In this document: in pieces, positions 1 to 6,700 of the stretch | Layout of the letters: every line of letters starts with the position of its first letter | Numbering within the stretch: the first letter of the stretch is position 1 | Origin: an uncultured Clostridia bacterium | GTDB taxonomy: Bacteria > Bacillota > Clostridia > TANB77 > CAG-508 | Assembly: GCA_949746285.1 (NCBI GenBank) | Contig: CATJZH010000089.1 | Span: forward strand, 1-11,746 | Reading direction: 5' to 3' | DNA length: 11,746 nucleotides | Translations under genes and position numbers: made by a program | The notes under the pieces: generated by a model | Database searches by the model: none | What the model saw: only the letters and a program-made list of their open reading frames with translations | What the model was told of the DNA's origin: nothing

Positions 1-1
1 A

Positions 2-172
2 GCAGAAATTGGAGTACAAATAAAAAATAATTATGCAAGTACAATAAGTGATATAAAAGTATTAGGAAAAATACCATTTGAAGGCAACACATATGTAATT
101 AGTGGTTCAGATTTAGGAAGTACATTTACGACAAAAATGCAAGATACAGGAATAATAGTACCAGAAGAGTAA
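2..172 (+). CDS. 3' end of a surface protein, partial (cut by window edge; probably frameshifted from the next ORF)
   Basis: An open frame enters from the left edge and runs 56 codons to TAA at 170-172. The peptide is hydrophilic and beta-rich, with segments such as DIKVLGKIPFEGNTY and GSDLGSTFTTKMQ, and ends GIIVPEE. It resembles the extracellular beta-sandwich segments of large clostridial surface proteins, but I cannot name the family from so little. It has no wall anchor of its own. The following ORF starts only 5 nt downstream in the -1 frame and carries the MucBP repeats and C-terminal anchor that such a protein would be expected to have. There is no terminator between them. I infer that the two were one gene; alternatively this is a complete C-terminus translationally coupled to the next ORF. 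Confidence 0.6.
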   Translation, partial: AEIGVQIKNNYASTISDIKVLGKIPFEGNTYVISGSDLGSTFTTKMQDTGIIVPEE

Positions 173-177
173 GAAAA

Positions 178-990
178 ATGACAGTAAGAGTAGAATATAT
201 AGACAAGTTAACAGGAGAAAAAATACCAGAAAAAGAAGTAGTAGAAGGAACAGAAGACATACTAGAAAAAGACAGCACAGAAATAATAACAGGACATGAA
301 GGTGACACATACAAAACAGAAGAAAAGAAATTTGATAAATATGAAATAGTAAAAGAAATGTATCCAACAAATGCAGAAGGAACAATGACAAGAGTAATAA
401 GTGAAGATGGAACAGTATCTGCAGAAATAGTAGTAAAATACTACTATACAAAGAAAGCAACAGTAATAGAAAGACACGTAGACGTAACTACAGGAGAAGT
501 AATAGAAGTAGAAGTACAAGAAGGAGAAGAAAACGATCCATATAAGACAGAAAAGAAAGAACTAGAAGGATATGATATAGTAGAAGAAAAACTACCAGTA
601 AATGCAGAAGGAGAAATGAAAGGTGAAACTATAGTAGTATATTACTATATAAGAAAAGCAAATGTAGTAGTAGAATACATAGATAAAGCTACAGGAGAAA
701 AATTAAAAGACATAGTACCAGAAACAAGTGCAAAAAAAGATAGTACAGAAAAAATAGAAGGACATGAAGGAGATAAATATGAAACAGTAGAAAAAACATT
801 TAAGAACTACAAGTTAAAAGAAACAAGTAATAATACAAAAGGTGAGATGAAAGTAATAACTAAGCCAGATGGAACAGTAGAAATAACAACATATGTAAAA
901 TATTATTATGTAACTGAAGCAAAAGTAAAAGAAGAGCATATAGATATAGAAACAGGAGAATTGCTAGAAGATGTTCCAAAAACACCAACA
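178..990 (+). repeat. Tandem MucBP-like repeats (three full, one partial)
   Basis: The units start near 178, 460, 661 and 922. Shared landmarks are the opening ID-x-x-TGE motif (YIDKLTGEKI, HVDVTTGEVI, YIDKATGEKL, HIDIETGELL), a GHEGD-x-Y or NDPY turn, AEG-x-M or KGEM, and a closing YYY strand. Units 1 and 3 are the most alike (both have DST, GHEGD and a D/G-T-V insert before the last strand). Unit 2 is about 25 residues shorter. The last unit breaks off after about 23 residues and runs into the spacer. Confidence 0.8.
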
Positions 991-1221
991 GAAAACAAAC
1001 CAAGTATACCAACACAAATAACAAACATATATAATAATATAGTAAACAACAATAATCCATCTACAACAACACCAACACAAACAGTAGAACAAAAAACACC
1101 ATTAACAGGAGATATAGTACCAGTAGCAACATTGAGAATAATAATACTAACAATAATATTAAATGTACTATATAGTATAAGAAAAGCATTTGCAATTGGT
1201 AAAAAGAAATTTATCAAATAA
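178..1221 (+). CDS. MucBP-repeat cell-wall-anchored protein, lacks its own signal peptide
   Basis: The 347-residue product has three tandem MucBP-like units, at about 1-94, 95-161 and 162-247. Each opens with a V-x-x-x-H/Y-I/V-D-x-x-TGE strand and closes on a KYYY or VYYY strand. A fourth, truncated unit spans about 248-270. A Thr/Asn/Pro-rich spacer (271-306) follows, then TPLTGD (307-312), a hydrophobic stretch (about 313-334) and a basic tail ending GKKKFIK. That is the layout of a sortase signal, with Thr where LPXTG has Leu. MucBP domains bind mucin glycans or act as stalks in known adhesins. There is no signal peptide: the protein begins directly in a MucBP strand, and the only SD-like sequence before ATG 178 is a weak GAAGAG. 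Export would need the upstream fragment, so this is probably the C-terminal half of a frameshifted adhesin. Codon choice is extreme: I count 31 of 33 Ile codons as ATA. Confidence 0.8.
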   Translation: MTVRVEYIDKLTGEKIPEKEVVEGTEDILEKDSTEIITGHEGDTYKTEEKKFDKYEIVKEMYPTNAEGTMTRVISEDGTVSAEIVVKYYYTKKATVIERHVDVTTGEVIEVEVQEGEENDPYKTEKKELEGYDIVEEKLPVNAEGEMKGETIVVYYYIRKANVVVEYIDKATGEKLKDIVPETSAKKDSTEKIEGHEGDKYETVEKTFKNYKLKETSNNTKGEMKVITKPDGTVEITTYVKYYYVTEAKVKEEHIDIETGELLEDVPKTPTENKPSIPTQITNIYNNIVNNNNPSTTTPTQTVEQKTPLTGDIVPVATLRIIILTIILNVLYSIRKAFAIGKKKFIK

Positions 1222-1232
1222 TTAAAATAAAG

Positions 1233-1271
1233 AAATCCAAGTTTAATTTAAAAGTAGACTTGGATTTTTTT
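1233..1271 (+). terminator. Rho-independent terminator after the MucBP gene
   Basis: A perfect 10-bp inverted repeat, AAATCCAAGT (1233-1242) with ACTTGGATTT (1258-1267), is separated by a 15-nt AT-rich loop. It overlaps and is followed by a run of seven T (1265-1271). It lies 12 nt after the stop codon at 1221. Confidence 0.88.
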
Positions 1272-1343
1272 GTAGTAATATTGGATTAAAATATATTTTC
1301 TATATTTATTTTCTTGAGTAATATAATCACAAAACTAAATACC

Positions 1344-1412
1344 TGAAAAAATATCAGTAAAAACATTGAAAAAGTATCAATAAAAAGCTTGAAAAAATAT
1401 CAATAAAATGAT
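1344..1412 (+). repeat. Three tandem 23-bp repeats upstream of the ATPase gene
   Basis: The units are 1344-1366, 1367-1389 and 1390-1412, all exactly 23 bp. Their shared core is TGAAAAA(A/G)TATCA(A/G)TAAAA. The last four or five bases vary (ACAT, AGCT, TGAT). The third unit contains most of the -35 hexamer and the whole spacer of the predicted promoter. Such phased direct repeats could be binding sites for a repressor or activator. The low complexity of the DNA calls for caution, but the TATC core and exact period exceed simple A-richness. Confidence 0.75.
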
Positions 1413-1417
1413 ATTCT
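1389..1417 (+). promoter_or_regulatory. Predicted sigma-A promoter of the ATPase gene
   Basis: TTGAAA (1389-1394) and TATTCT (1412-1417) are separated by exactly 17 nt. The ATG follows 29 nt after the -10. The same TTGAAAA also occurs one repeat earlier (1366), so repeat unit 2 duplicates the -35 element without a matching -10. Confidence 0.6.
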
Positions 1418-1435
1418 ATAAAGAGAACATTGTTT

Positions 1436-1441
1436 AGGAGG
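1436..1441 (+). promoter_or_regulatory. Ribosome binding site of the ATPase gene
   Basis: A perfect AGGAGG sits 5 nt before ATG 1447. It fixes that start and suggests efficient translation initiation. Confidence 0.85.
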
Positions 1442-1446
1442 TATAT

Positions 1447-2715
1447 ATGTCACTTACTAAAAAAGGATATAGAGATAGAATTATAGATAAAAAAATAGAA
1501 AAAAGTTTAAGAATTTTTGGTGCTATAAGTATCGAAGGACCTAAATGGTGTGGAAAAACATGGACTTCATTAAATCATGCCAATTCAGTTGTTTATTTAA
1601 ATAATGTAAGCAATAATTTTAATGAGAGACGTTTAGCAGAAATGAATGTTGATTTAATATTAAATAAAGAATATCCAGAGCTTATAGATGAATGGCAAGA
1701 AGTTCCAGCAATTTGGGATGGAATTAGATTTAAATGTGATGAGGACAAACAAAAAGGAAAATATATATTAACAGGGTCTGCAACACCAGTAACTAAAGAT
1801 ATACATCATTCTGGAGCAGGAAGAATATGTAGAATGAAAATGTATACAATGTCTCTATTTGAATCAGGAGATTCTTCAGGTGAAGTATCTTTAAAAGATT
1901 TATTTGAAAATAATGTTAAAGATAAAATGACAGGTAAAGTTGATTTAAAAAGATTAATCTATTTAATTATAAGAGGTGGCTGGCCACAAAGCATAGAAAT
2001 GAATGAAGAAGACGCTCTTGAAATAACTCAAAGCTATGTAAATGATATACTAAAATTTGATATTTCTAGTATAGATGGCGTAAGTAGAGATATTAATAAA
2101 ATGAGAATGATTTTACGTTCACTGGCTAGAAATGAAAGCACTATTGTTAATAATAATACAATAATAAAAGATGTAAACGAAAGCAGTAATTTAGCAAGTC
2201 CAAATACTGTTTTAGAATATATAGATGTTTTGGAAAAATTACATTTAATAGAAAATCAAACAGCTTTTGGTATAAACCTTCGTTCAAGTAGTAGAGTAGG
2301 AAAATCTGCTAAAAGGCATTTTACGGACCCATCATTAGTATGTGGAATTTTAGGCTTGACATCTGAAAGTTTATTAAATGATGTTAATTATCTTGGATTT
2401 TTATTTGAATCATTATGTGAAAGAGATTTAAGAATTTATATAGAAAGTTATAATGGAAATTTATATCATTTTAGAGACAATACTACAGGTCTAGAAATTG
2501 ATTCAATAGTGGAAATGAATAATGGAGATTATGGTGCGATAGAAATAAAATTAGGAACAGATAAAATAGAAGAAGCAGCCGAAAACTTATTAAAATTTAA
2601 TAAATTAGCGAAAAAGAAGCCAAAATTCTTATGTATAATTAGCGGACTACATGAAGCAATAGTTAAAAGACCAGATGGGATATATGTTATACCAATTACA
2701 GCTTTAAAACCATAA
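1447..2715 (+). CDS. AAA_14/DUF4143 family ATP-binding protein
   Basis: This is a full-length 422-residue protein, which is normal for the family. The N-terminal AAA_14 domain carries the P-loop GPKWCGKT (31-38), a Walker B-like LIDEWQ (79-84), the YILTGSATP strand (106-114) with a sensor-like polar residue, and SGAGRI (122-127). A winged-helix-like middle (about 215-275) follows. The C-terminal DUF4143 region holds FLFESL (318-323), a D at 352 and EIK at 366-368, a spacing reminiscent of the PD-(D/E)XK nuclease fold. Members are widespread, multicopy, cytosolic proteins of gut and soil bacteria and archaea. They are usually called only ATPases, and their target is unknown. It has its own promoter and an ideal RBS. 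I see no partner gene beside it, and it does not obviously serve the flanking surface-protein genes. Family assignment is confident; any nuclease or defence role is conjecture. Confidence 0.9.
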   Translation: MSLTKKGYRDRIIDKKIEKSLRIFGAISIEGPKWCGKTWTSLNHANSVVYLNNVSNNFNERRLAEMNVDLILNKEYPELIDEWQEVPAIWDGIRFKCDEDKQKGKYILTGSATPVTKDIHHSGAGRICRMKMYTMSLFESGDSSGEVSLKDLFENNVKDKMTGKVDLKRLIYLIIRGGWPQSIEMNEEDALEITQSYVNDILKFDISSIDGVSRDINKMRMILRSLARNESTIVNNNTIIKDVNESSNLASPNTVLEYIDVLEKLHLIENQTAFGINLRSSSRVGKSAKRHFTDPSLVCGILGLTSESLLNDVNYLGFLFESLCERDLRIYIESYNGNLYHFRDNTTGLEIDSIVEMNNGDYGAIEIKLGTDKIEEAAENLLKFNKLAKKKPKFLCIISGLHEAIVKRPDGIYVIPITALKP

Positions 2716-2745
2716 AATTAATGTTAAAGCCATTACGAAGAACTC

Positions 2746-2774
2746 TTGATTTAAAATAATAGATAGTGTATAAT
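2746..2774 (+). promoter_or_regulatory. Predicted sigma-A promoter of the BIG2 gene
   Basis: TTGATT (2746-2751), a 17-nt spacer and a perfect TATAAT (2769-2774) preceded by TG. The start codon at 2807 lies 32 nt after the -10. This makes the BIG2 gene independent of the ATPase gene, although no terminator was found between them. Confidence 0.7.
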
Positions 2775-2794
2775 AAATTTCAGTATAAGAATTT

Positions 2795-2800
2795 AAGGAG
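2795..2800 (+). promoter_or_regulatory. Ribosome binding site that selects ATG 2807 over ATG 2801
   Basis: AAGGAG at 2795-2800 touches ATG 2801 directly, which leaves no spacing for initiation there. The in-frame ATG 2807 is 6 nt away, a normal distance. Confidence 0.8.
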
Positions 2801-2806
2801 ATGCAA

Positions 2807-3451
2807 ATGAGAAGTAAAAGAGTTTTAGTAATTTCGATTATAATATTCATAATAGTTGCAGCAGTAGCACTATTTTTGGTTTTAAATAAAGGACATGTAG
2901 GAAGTTATGCTTTAGTTCATACAGAACCTGTATCAACTGAAACAGCAACTATACTTCCACAATTAAAATTGGAGTTTGATAAAGAATATTTATCTTCAAA
3001 AAACAAAAAGGAAACAGCTACAATGAGAGTAATAGCAGGAGATGAAATAGTTACAGATGGAGTAGAGTTTTCATCATCAGATGAAAAAATAGTAAAAATA
3101 AATGATGATAATGAATTAGTACCAGTTTCAGATGGAAAAGCCACAATAACAGCTACATATGATGGTATGGATGCAAAAGAAACTATAAGAGTAATAACAC
3201 CAATAAAATCTATGACATTTACTTCAACAAATAGTACAGTAAGAGTTGGAAAAGATTTACAAATGAAACTAAAAGTAACACCATCAGATGCTTGTATAGA
3301 TACATTGCAATATTCATCAAGTGATGAGGAAATAGCATTAGTAGATAATAGCGGAATTGTTACAGGTGTTGCACCTGGAAAAGTAACTATTACAGTATAT
3401 GATACTTATACAGAAACAGAGAAAAAAGTAAATTTAACAATTAAAAAATAG
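2807..3451 (+). CDS. Membrane-anchored protein with two BIG2 (bacterial Ig-like) domains
   Basis: The 214-residue product starts with a short basic n-region (MRSKR) and one hydrophobic helix (about 6-26) without an evident signal-peptidase or lipobox site. It is therefore probably an N-terminal anchor with the rest outside. Two group-2 Ig-like domains follow. Domain 1 (about 53-130) contains VEFSSSDEKIVKI and DGKATITATY. Domain 2 (about 131-213) contains LQYSSSDEEIALV and GIVTGVAPGKVTITV, both classic BIG2 signatures. BIG2 domains form stalks or ligand-binding modules in surface proteins such as intimin-like adhesins and S-layer-associated enzymes. There is no catalytic domain and no wall anchor. 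It is encoded between its own promoter and terminator, just upstream of the giant surface protein, and the two share the same type of N-terminus (basic, then a single helix). A role with that protein is possible but not shown. Confidence 0.87.
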   Translation: MRSKRVLVISIIIFIIVAAVALFLVLNKGHVGSYALVHTEPVSTETATILPQLKLEFDKEYLSSKNKKETATMRVIAGDEIVTDGVEFSSSDEKIVKINDDNELVPVSDGKATITATYDGMDAKETIRVITPIKSMTFTSTNSTVRVGKDLQMKLKVTPSDACIDTLQYSSSDEEIALVDNSGIVTGVAPGKVTITVYDTYTETEKKVNLTIKK

Positions 3452-3472
3452 ATTTAAAAGTAAAAATACATT

Positions 3473-3516
3473 AAAAGGCGGAAGAAGAATAAAAATAAGT
3501 TCTTCCGTCTTTTTTT
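3473..3516 (+). terminator. Rho-independent terminator after the BIG2 gene
   Basis: GGCGGAAGAA (3477-3486) pairs with TTCTTCCGTC (3500-3509) through 10 positions, including one G-U wobble. AAAA/TTTT flanks extend the stem. The loop is 13 nt and a run of seven T follows (3510-3516). It is one of the few locally GC-rich patches in the window. Confidence 0.88.
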
Positions 3517-3686
3517 GTGTATTGCTATTTTTTATAAAAATGCATTTAAATCTTGTAAATCCCTAAGAGAAACACTAAAAATAGTATAGAAATATTACAA
3601 ATGTTAAAAAAAATATATACAAAAGAAACAAATTCCGTGAAAAGTACTTCCTTACGAAAAATATATTTGATGTAATATTCGTGAAA

Positions 3687-3715
3687 TTGTTATTTATATA
3701 ATAAAGTAGTATATT
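3687..3715 (+). promoter_or_regulatory. Candidate promoter of the giant surface-protein gene
   Basis: TTGTTA (3687-3692) and TATATT (3710-3715) with a 17-nt spacer, 43 nt before the start codon. A better -10 (TATAAT, 3697-3702) lies inside the spacer but has no -35 at a sensible distance. The call is tentative in such AT-rich DNA. Confidence 0.4.
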
Positions 3716-3742
3716 TAATTTATTAAAAATCAAGTGTTTACA

Positions 3743-3748
3743 AAGGAG
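3743..3748 (+). promoter_or_regulatory. Ribosome binding site of the giant ORF
   Basis: AAGGAG ends 10 nt before ATG 3759, slightly longer than usual. A nearer ATG at 3750 is 1 nt from the site and is followed by GGT TAA, so it cannot start the gene. Confidence 0.75.
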
Positions 3749-3758
3749 AATGGGTTAA

Positions 3759-6700
3759 ATGAGTTTACAAGAAAGCCAAAAAAGAAAGGTCAAAATATGC
3801 ATAGTAGCTATTTTATTGTTGATAGTAATAGCAAGCTTGATATTTGTAAAAAGCAAAAATACAACTAAAATTGTGACAGATAAAGAATTGCTAAAAGCAA
3901 TGACATATGCTGAAGTAATAGATGGAGAGGGAAGTATCGAAAACACAGAAAATAATGTGAGTTTTGATGTTTTCTTTATGCGTGATTTAGATGGTGATGG
4001 AATTGAAGAAAAATTAAGAGGAACTTGTAAACAAATTGGAAAAGAAGACACATTATACATGCAACTAGATGTATTTGATGGAGAATTAAAAGATGCCCAA
4101 ATCTTTGTAAATGAAAATGAAATTGTAGTAGATGAATTCGGAACAGAAATTGCAACTAAACCAGGAAATATATATTTGCAAGGAGCAATTTTACAAGATG
4201 ATGATGTAAAAGAAAATATAGTTGGAAGCAATATAGAAACAATATTTTTAAATTCAATATCAGGAAAAAGTAAAACTTTAACTGGAAAAGTACATTCAGG
4301 AGATTATGCTTTTGAAACAAGAAAACTTGATGCTTTAAAAGGAGATATGAATGCTTACAGTAAAATAAATTCAATAACTTTAAAAGGAACTTATGTAAAT
4401 TTATCAGGTGAAGAAATAGAAATAAATAAAAAAGTTACATTTACTGTTGATTGGTATGGAGAGATTGCAGTCGAAATACCAGAGTTTGCATATGGAACTA
4501 AAGATAATAAAAATCAAATTAAAGATTTAGAAACAGCAATTGATGAAGAAAATAATGAGTTTAAAGTTAAATTTGATTTATATGTACAAGAAACTAAAAA
4601 TGAATTATATTTGCAAGATGTTAATGTAAAAATTAAAACTCCAGAATTGAATGGAAGTTTTGCAACTAAAGCAGAGGCAGTAGGTACAAATACAACATCA
4701 GAGTATTATGAAGATACAAAAGAACTAAATGTTTACAGAGGCGAAATGGAAGGTAAACTTGCTGATGGTATGTTCGGTAATAATCGAATAAATAAATTTA
4801 CTATAAATTTAGTATACCCGTTAGAGGCCATTGATGTTAACAATATTAATTCTGTGCAAATAAATGTACCAGTAGAAGTAGTCTATGGAGGATACAATAA
4901 CAGCAGTGATAGTACAGGAGATGAAATTTATTTTGAAAATCCAACATTTTCAGAAACAGCAACAGGTAATATATCAATAAGATATACTGAAAAAGCAGTA
5001 ACAGATACAAAAGTAACTGTTAGTATAGGAAAAAAAGAATTGGAAGAAAATATTGTATCTAAAGAAAAAATACAAAATCTGTATAATAATATTCCAAATA
5101 AAGATGAAGGTGATTTTTATCCTGTAACATGGCATGCATCAACAATTTCAGAAGCAGATGGGTATGTTATAAAAGAAACTAAAGATGATTTACATATAGC
5201 AGACCAATTTTTAAAATCTGATGAAAGTACAATTAGTATGGAAAATATAAGTAAAAACGTTGGAATTTATTTTGGGAATATACAAAACTCTTTAGAAGAA
5301 AATGGAGAAATAAGAGTATATGATGATGAAACAAATAATTTAGTTGCCAGATTTACAAAAGATAATTGGAATGAGTATACATCATCAAATCCTTATTTGT
5401 ATGATGTAGCAATAAATTATGTTAGAGTTGAAACTAGCAATATAAAAGCAGATAGTAATATTATTATATATAATATTAAAGAAATAGATGACGACTATAT
5501 GGTAAATAACTATTCAAAAGAAGAATTTAATGATTTAAAATACATACAAAGCACAGTATCTGGATATATTGGAGATGCATATATAAATACAGATACAAAT
5601 AAAGCTGTTTATAAAGATGCTGAATTAATAGATAATTATGAAGGTGACATTAATTTAAGAATAATTAAAACAAACAAAATAGATGAAAACAAAATACCAA
5701 ATATTAAATTTAAACTAACAGGACCTAATTATGAAGAAGGAAGAATATTGAAAACTAATTCTGAAGGACAGTTAGAATTTAGAGGATTAGTGTATAATAG
5801 TGAATATGTTTTAGAAGAATTAGGTTCAGATAATTTAAAAAAACCAGATAATATAAAATTTACTATAACAAGTACAAATAAAATTTATCTTCAAGAAGGA
5901 GTAGTTAAATCTTCTGAAATTATATCAGAAGATAATAGAATTGCTGTTTTTTATATTGAAGGTGAAGAAAACAGTTTATGTAATTTAGAAATAAATAAAA
6001 TTGTAAGACCAGAAAATATAGGATTAAAAGATGCAAAATATAGACTTTACTTAGAAAAAGACTGTATTGGAGAATATACAACAGATGAAAATGGAAAAAT
6101 TCTTATAGAAAATTTATGTCAGTATGATGCAAACCAGCATACTGCTAATATGTATACTTTAAAAGAAATATCAGTTCCAGCAGGATATACCAAAATTGAA
6201 GATATAAAGTTTAGATTAGAAACTAGACCAGATGGATTAAAAGCAATTGTAACAGATGGAACTATAAAAGAGCAGTTAACAGACAAAGATACAGTAAAAA
6301 TTAAAATTTTAACAAAACAAACATCTTTACCAAGCTTTAAATTAGTAAATAAAGATAATGAGACAGGAGAAGTACTAGCAGGAAGCAAATTTGCTATATA
6401 TAGTGTAAAAGGAGAAGAAGAAGAAAAATTAGAAATAGCTTTAGACAGTAATTATAATATAATTGGAACAAAAGAAATAATAGATGGAAAAGAATATTAC
6501 ACATTAACAACAAACGAAAATGGCGAAATTTCAGCAGAATTAAGAGAAGGATTATATAAAGCGGTAGAAATAAAAACAGTAGATGACAAATACGATTTAA
6601 CAAACAATACTTATTATTTTGGAGTAGGAATAAATGAATGGAAAGATGTAAGTAGTGTTTATATAGGTGACGATGTAGATTATATTATTAGAGGATTAGA

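Larger units (their letters stand above)
3517..3758. other. Noncoding leader upstream of the giant ORF
   Basis: About 240 AT-rich bases with no credible ORF, RNA gene or recognisable riboswitch. They contain a candidate promoter (3687-3715), an imperfect dyad just upstream of it (ACGAA 3654-3658 with TTCGT 3678-3682), a near-copy TTCCGTGAA at about 3633, and the RBS at 3743-3748. Confidence 0.6.

Noticed and set aside
160..180. Programmed ribosomal frameshift joining the two ORFs at the left edge
   Set aside because: There is no slippery heptamer before the TAA and no evident downstream stimulatory structure. A point deletion or sequence error is simpler.
1344..1412. 23-bp repeats as a CRISPR array or plasmid iterons
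   Set aside because: There are no unique spacers between units (they abut), and there is no cas gene, replication initiator or origin feature nearby.
2701..2730. Perfect 7-bp inverted repeat GCTTTAA/TTAAAGC straddling the ATPase stop codon
   Set aside because: The stem is AT-rich, with a 16-nt loop and no T-run after it, so it is not a convincing terminator.
2801..2806. Upstream ATG 2801 as the start of the BIG2 gene
   Set aside because: It directly abuts the AAGGAG site with no spacing; ATG 2807 is correctly placed.
3697..3702. TATAAT as the -10 of the giant gene
   Set aside because: It is a good hexamer, but no -35-like element sits 16-19 nt upstream; the TTGTTA/TATATT pair has the correct spacing.
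3750..3758. ATG GGT TAA two-codon mini-ORF ending right before the giant gene's ATG
   Set aside because: It is 1 nt from the Shine-Dalgarno site, so initiation there is unlikely. It probably arises by chance, although it could in principle affect start selection.
3517..3758. Riboswitch or small RNA in the leader of the giant gene
   Set aside because: No conserved GC-containing core, stable stem or known aptamer motif could be recognised in this AT-rich stretch.
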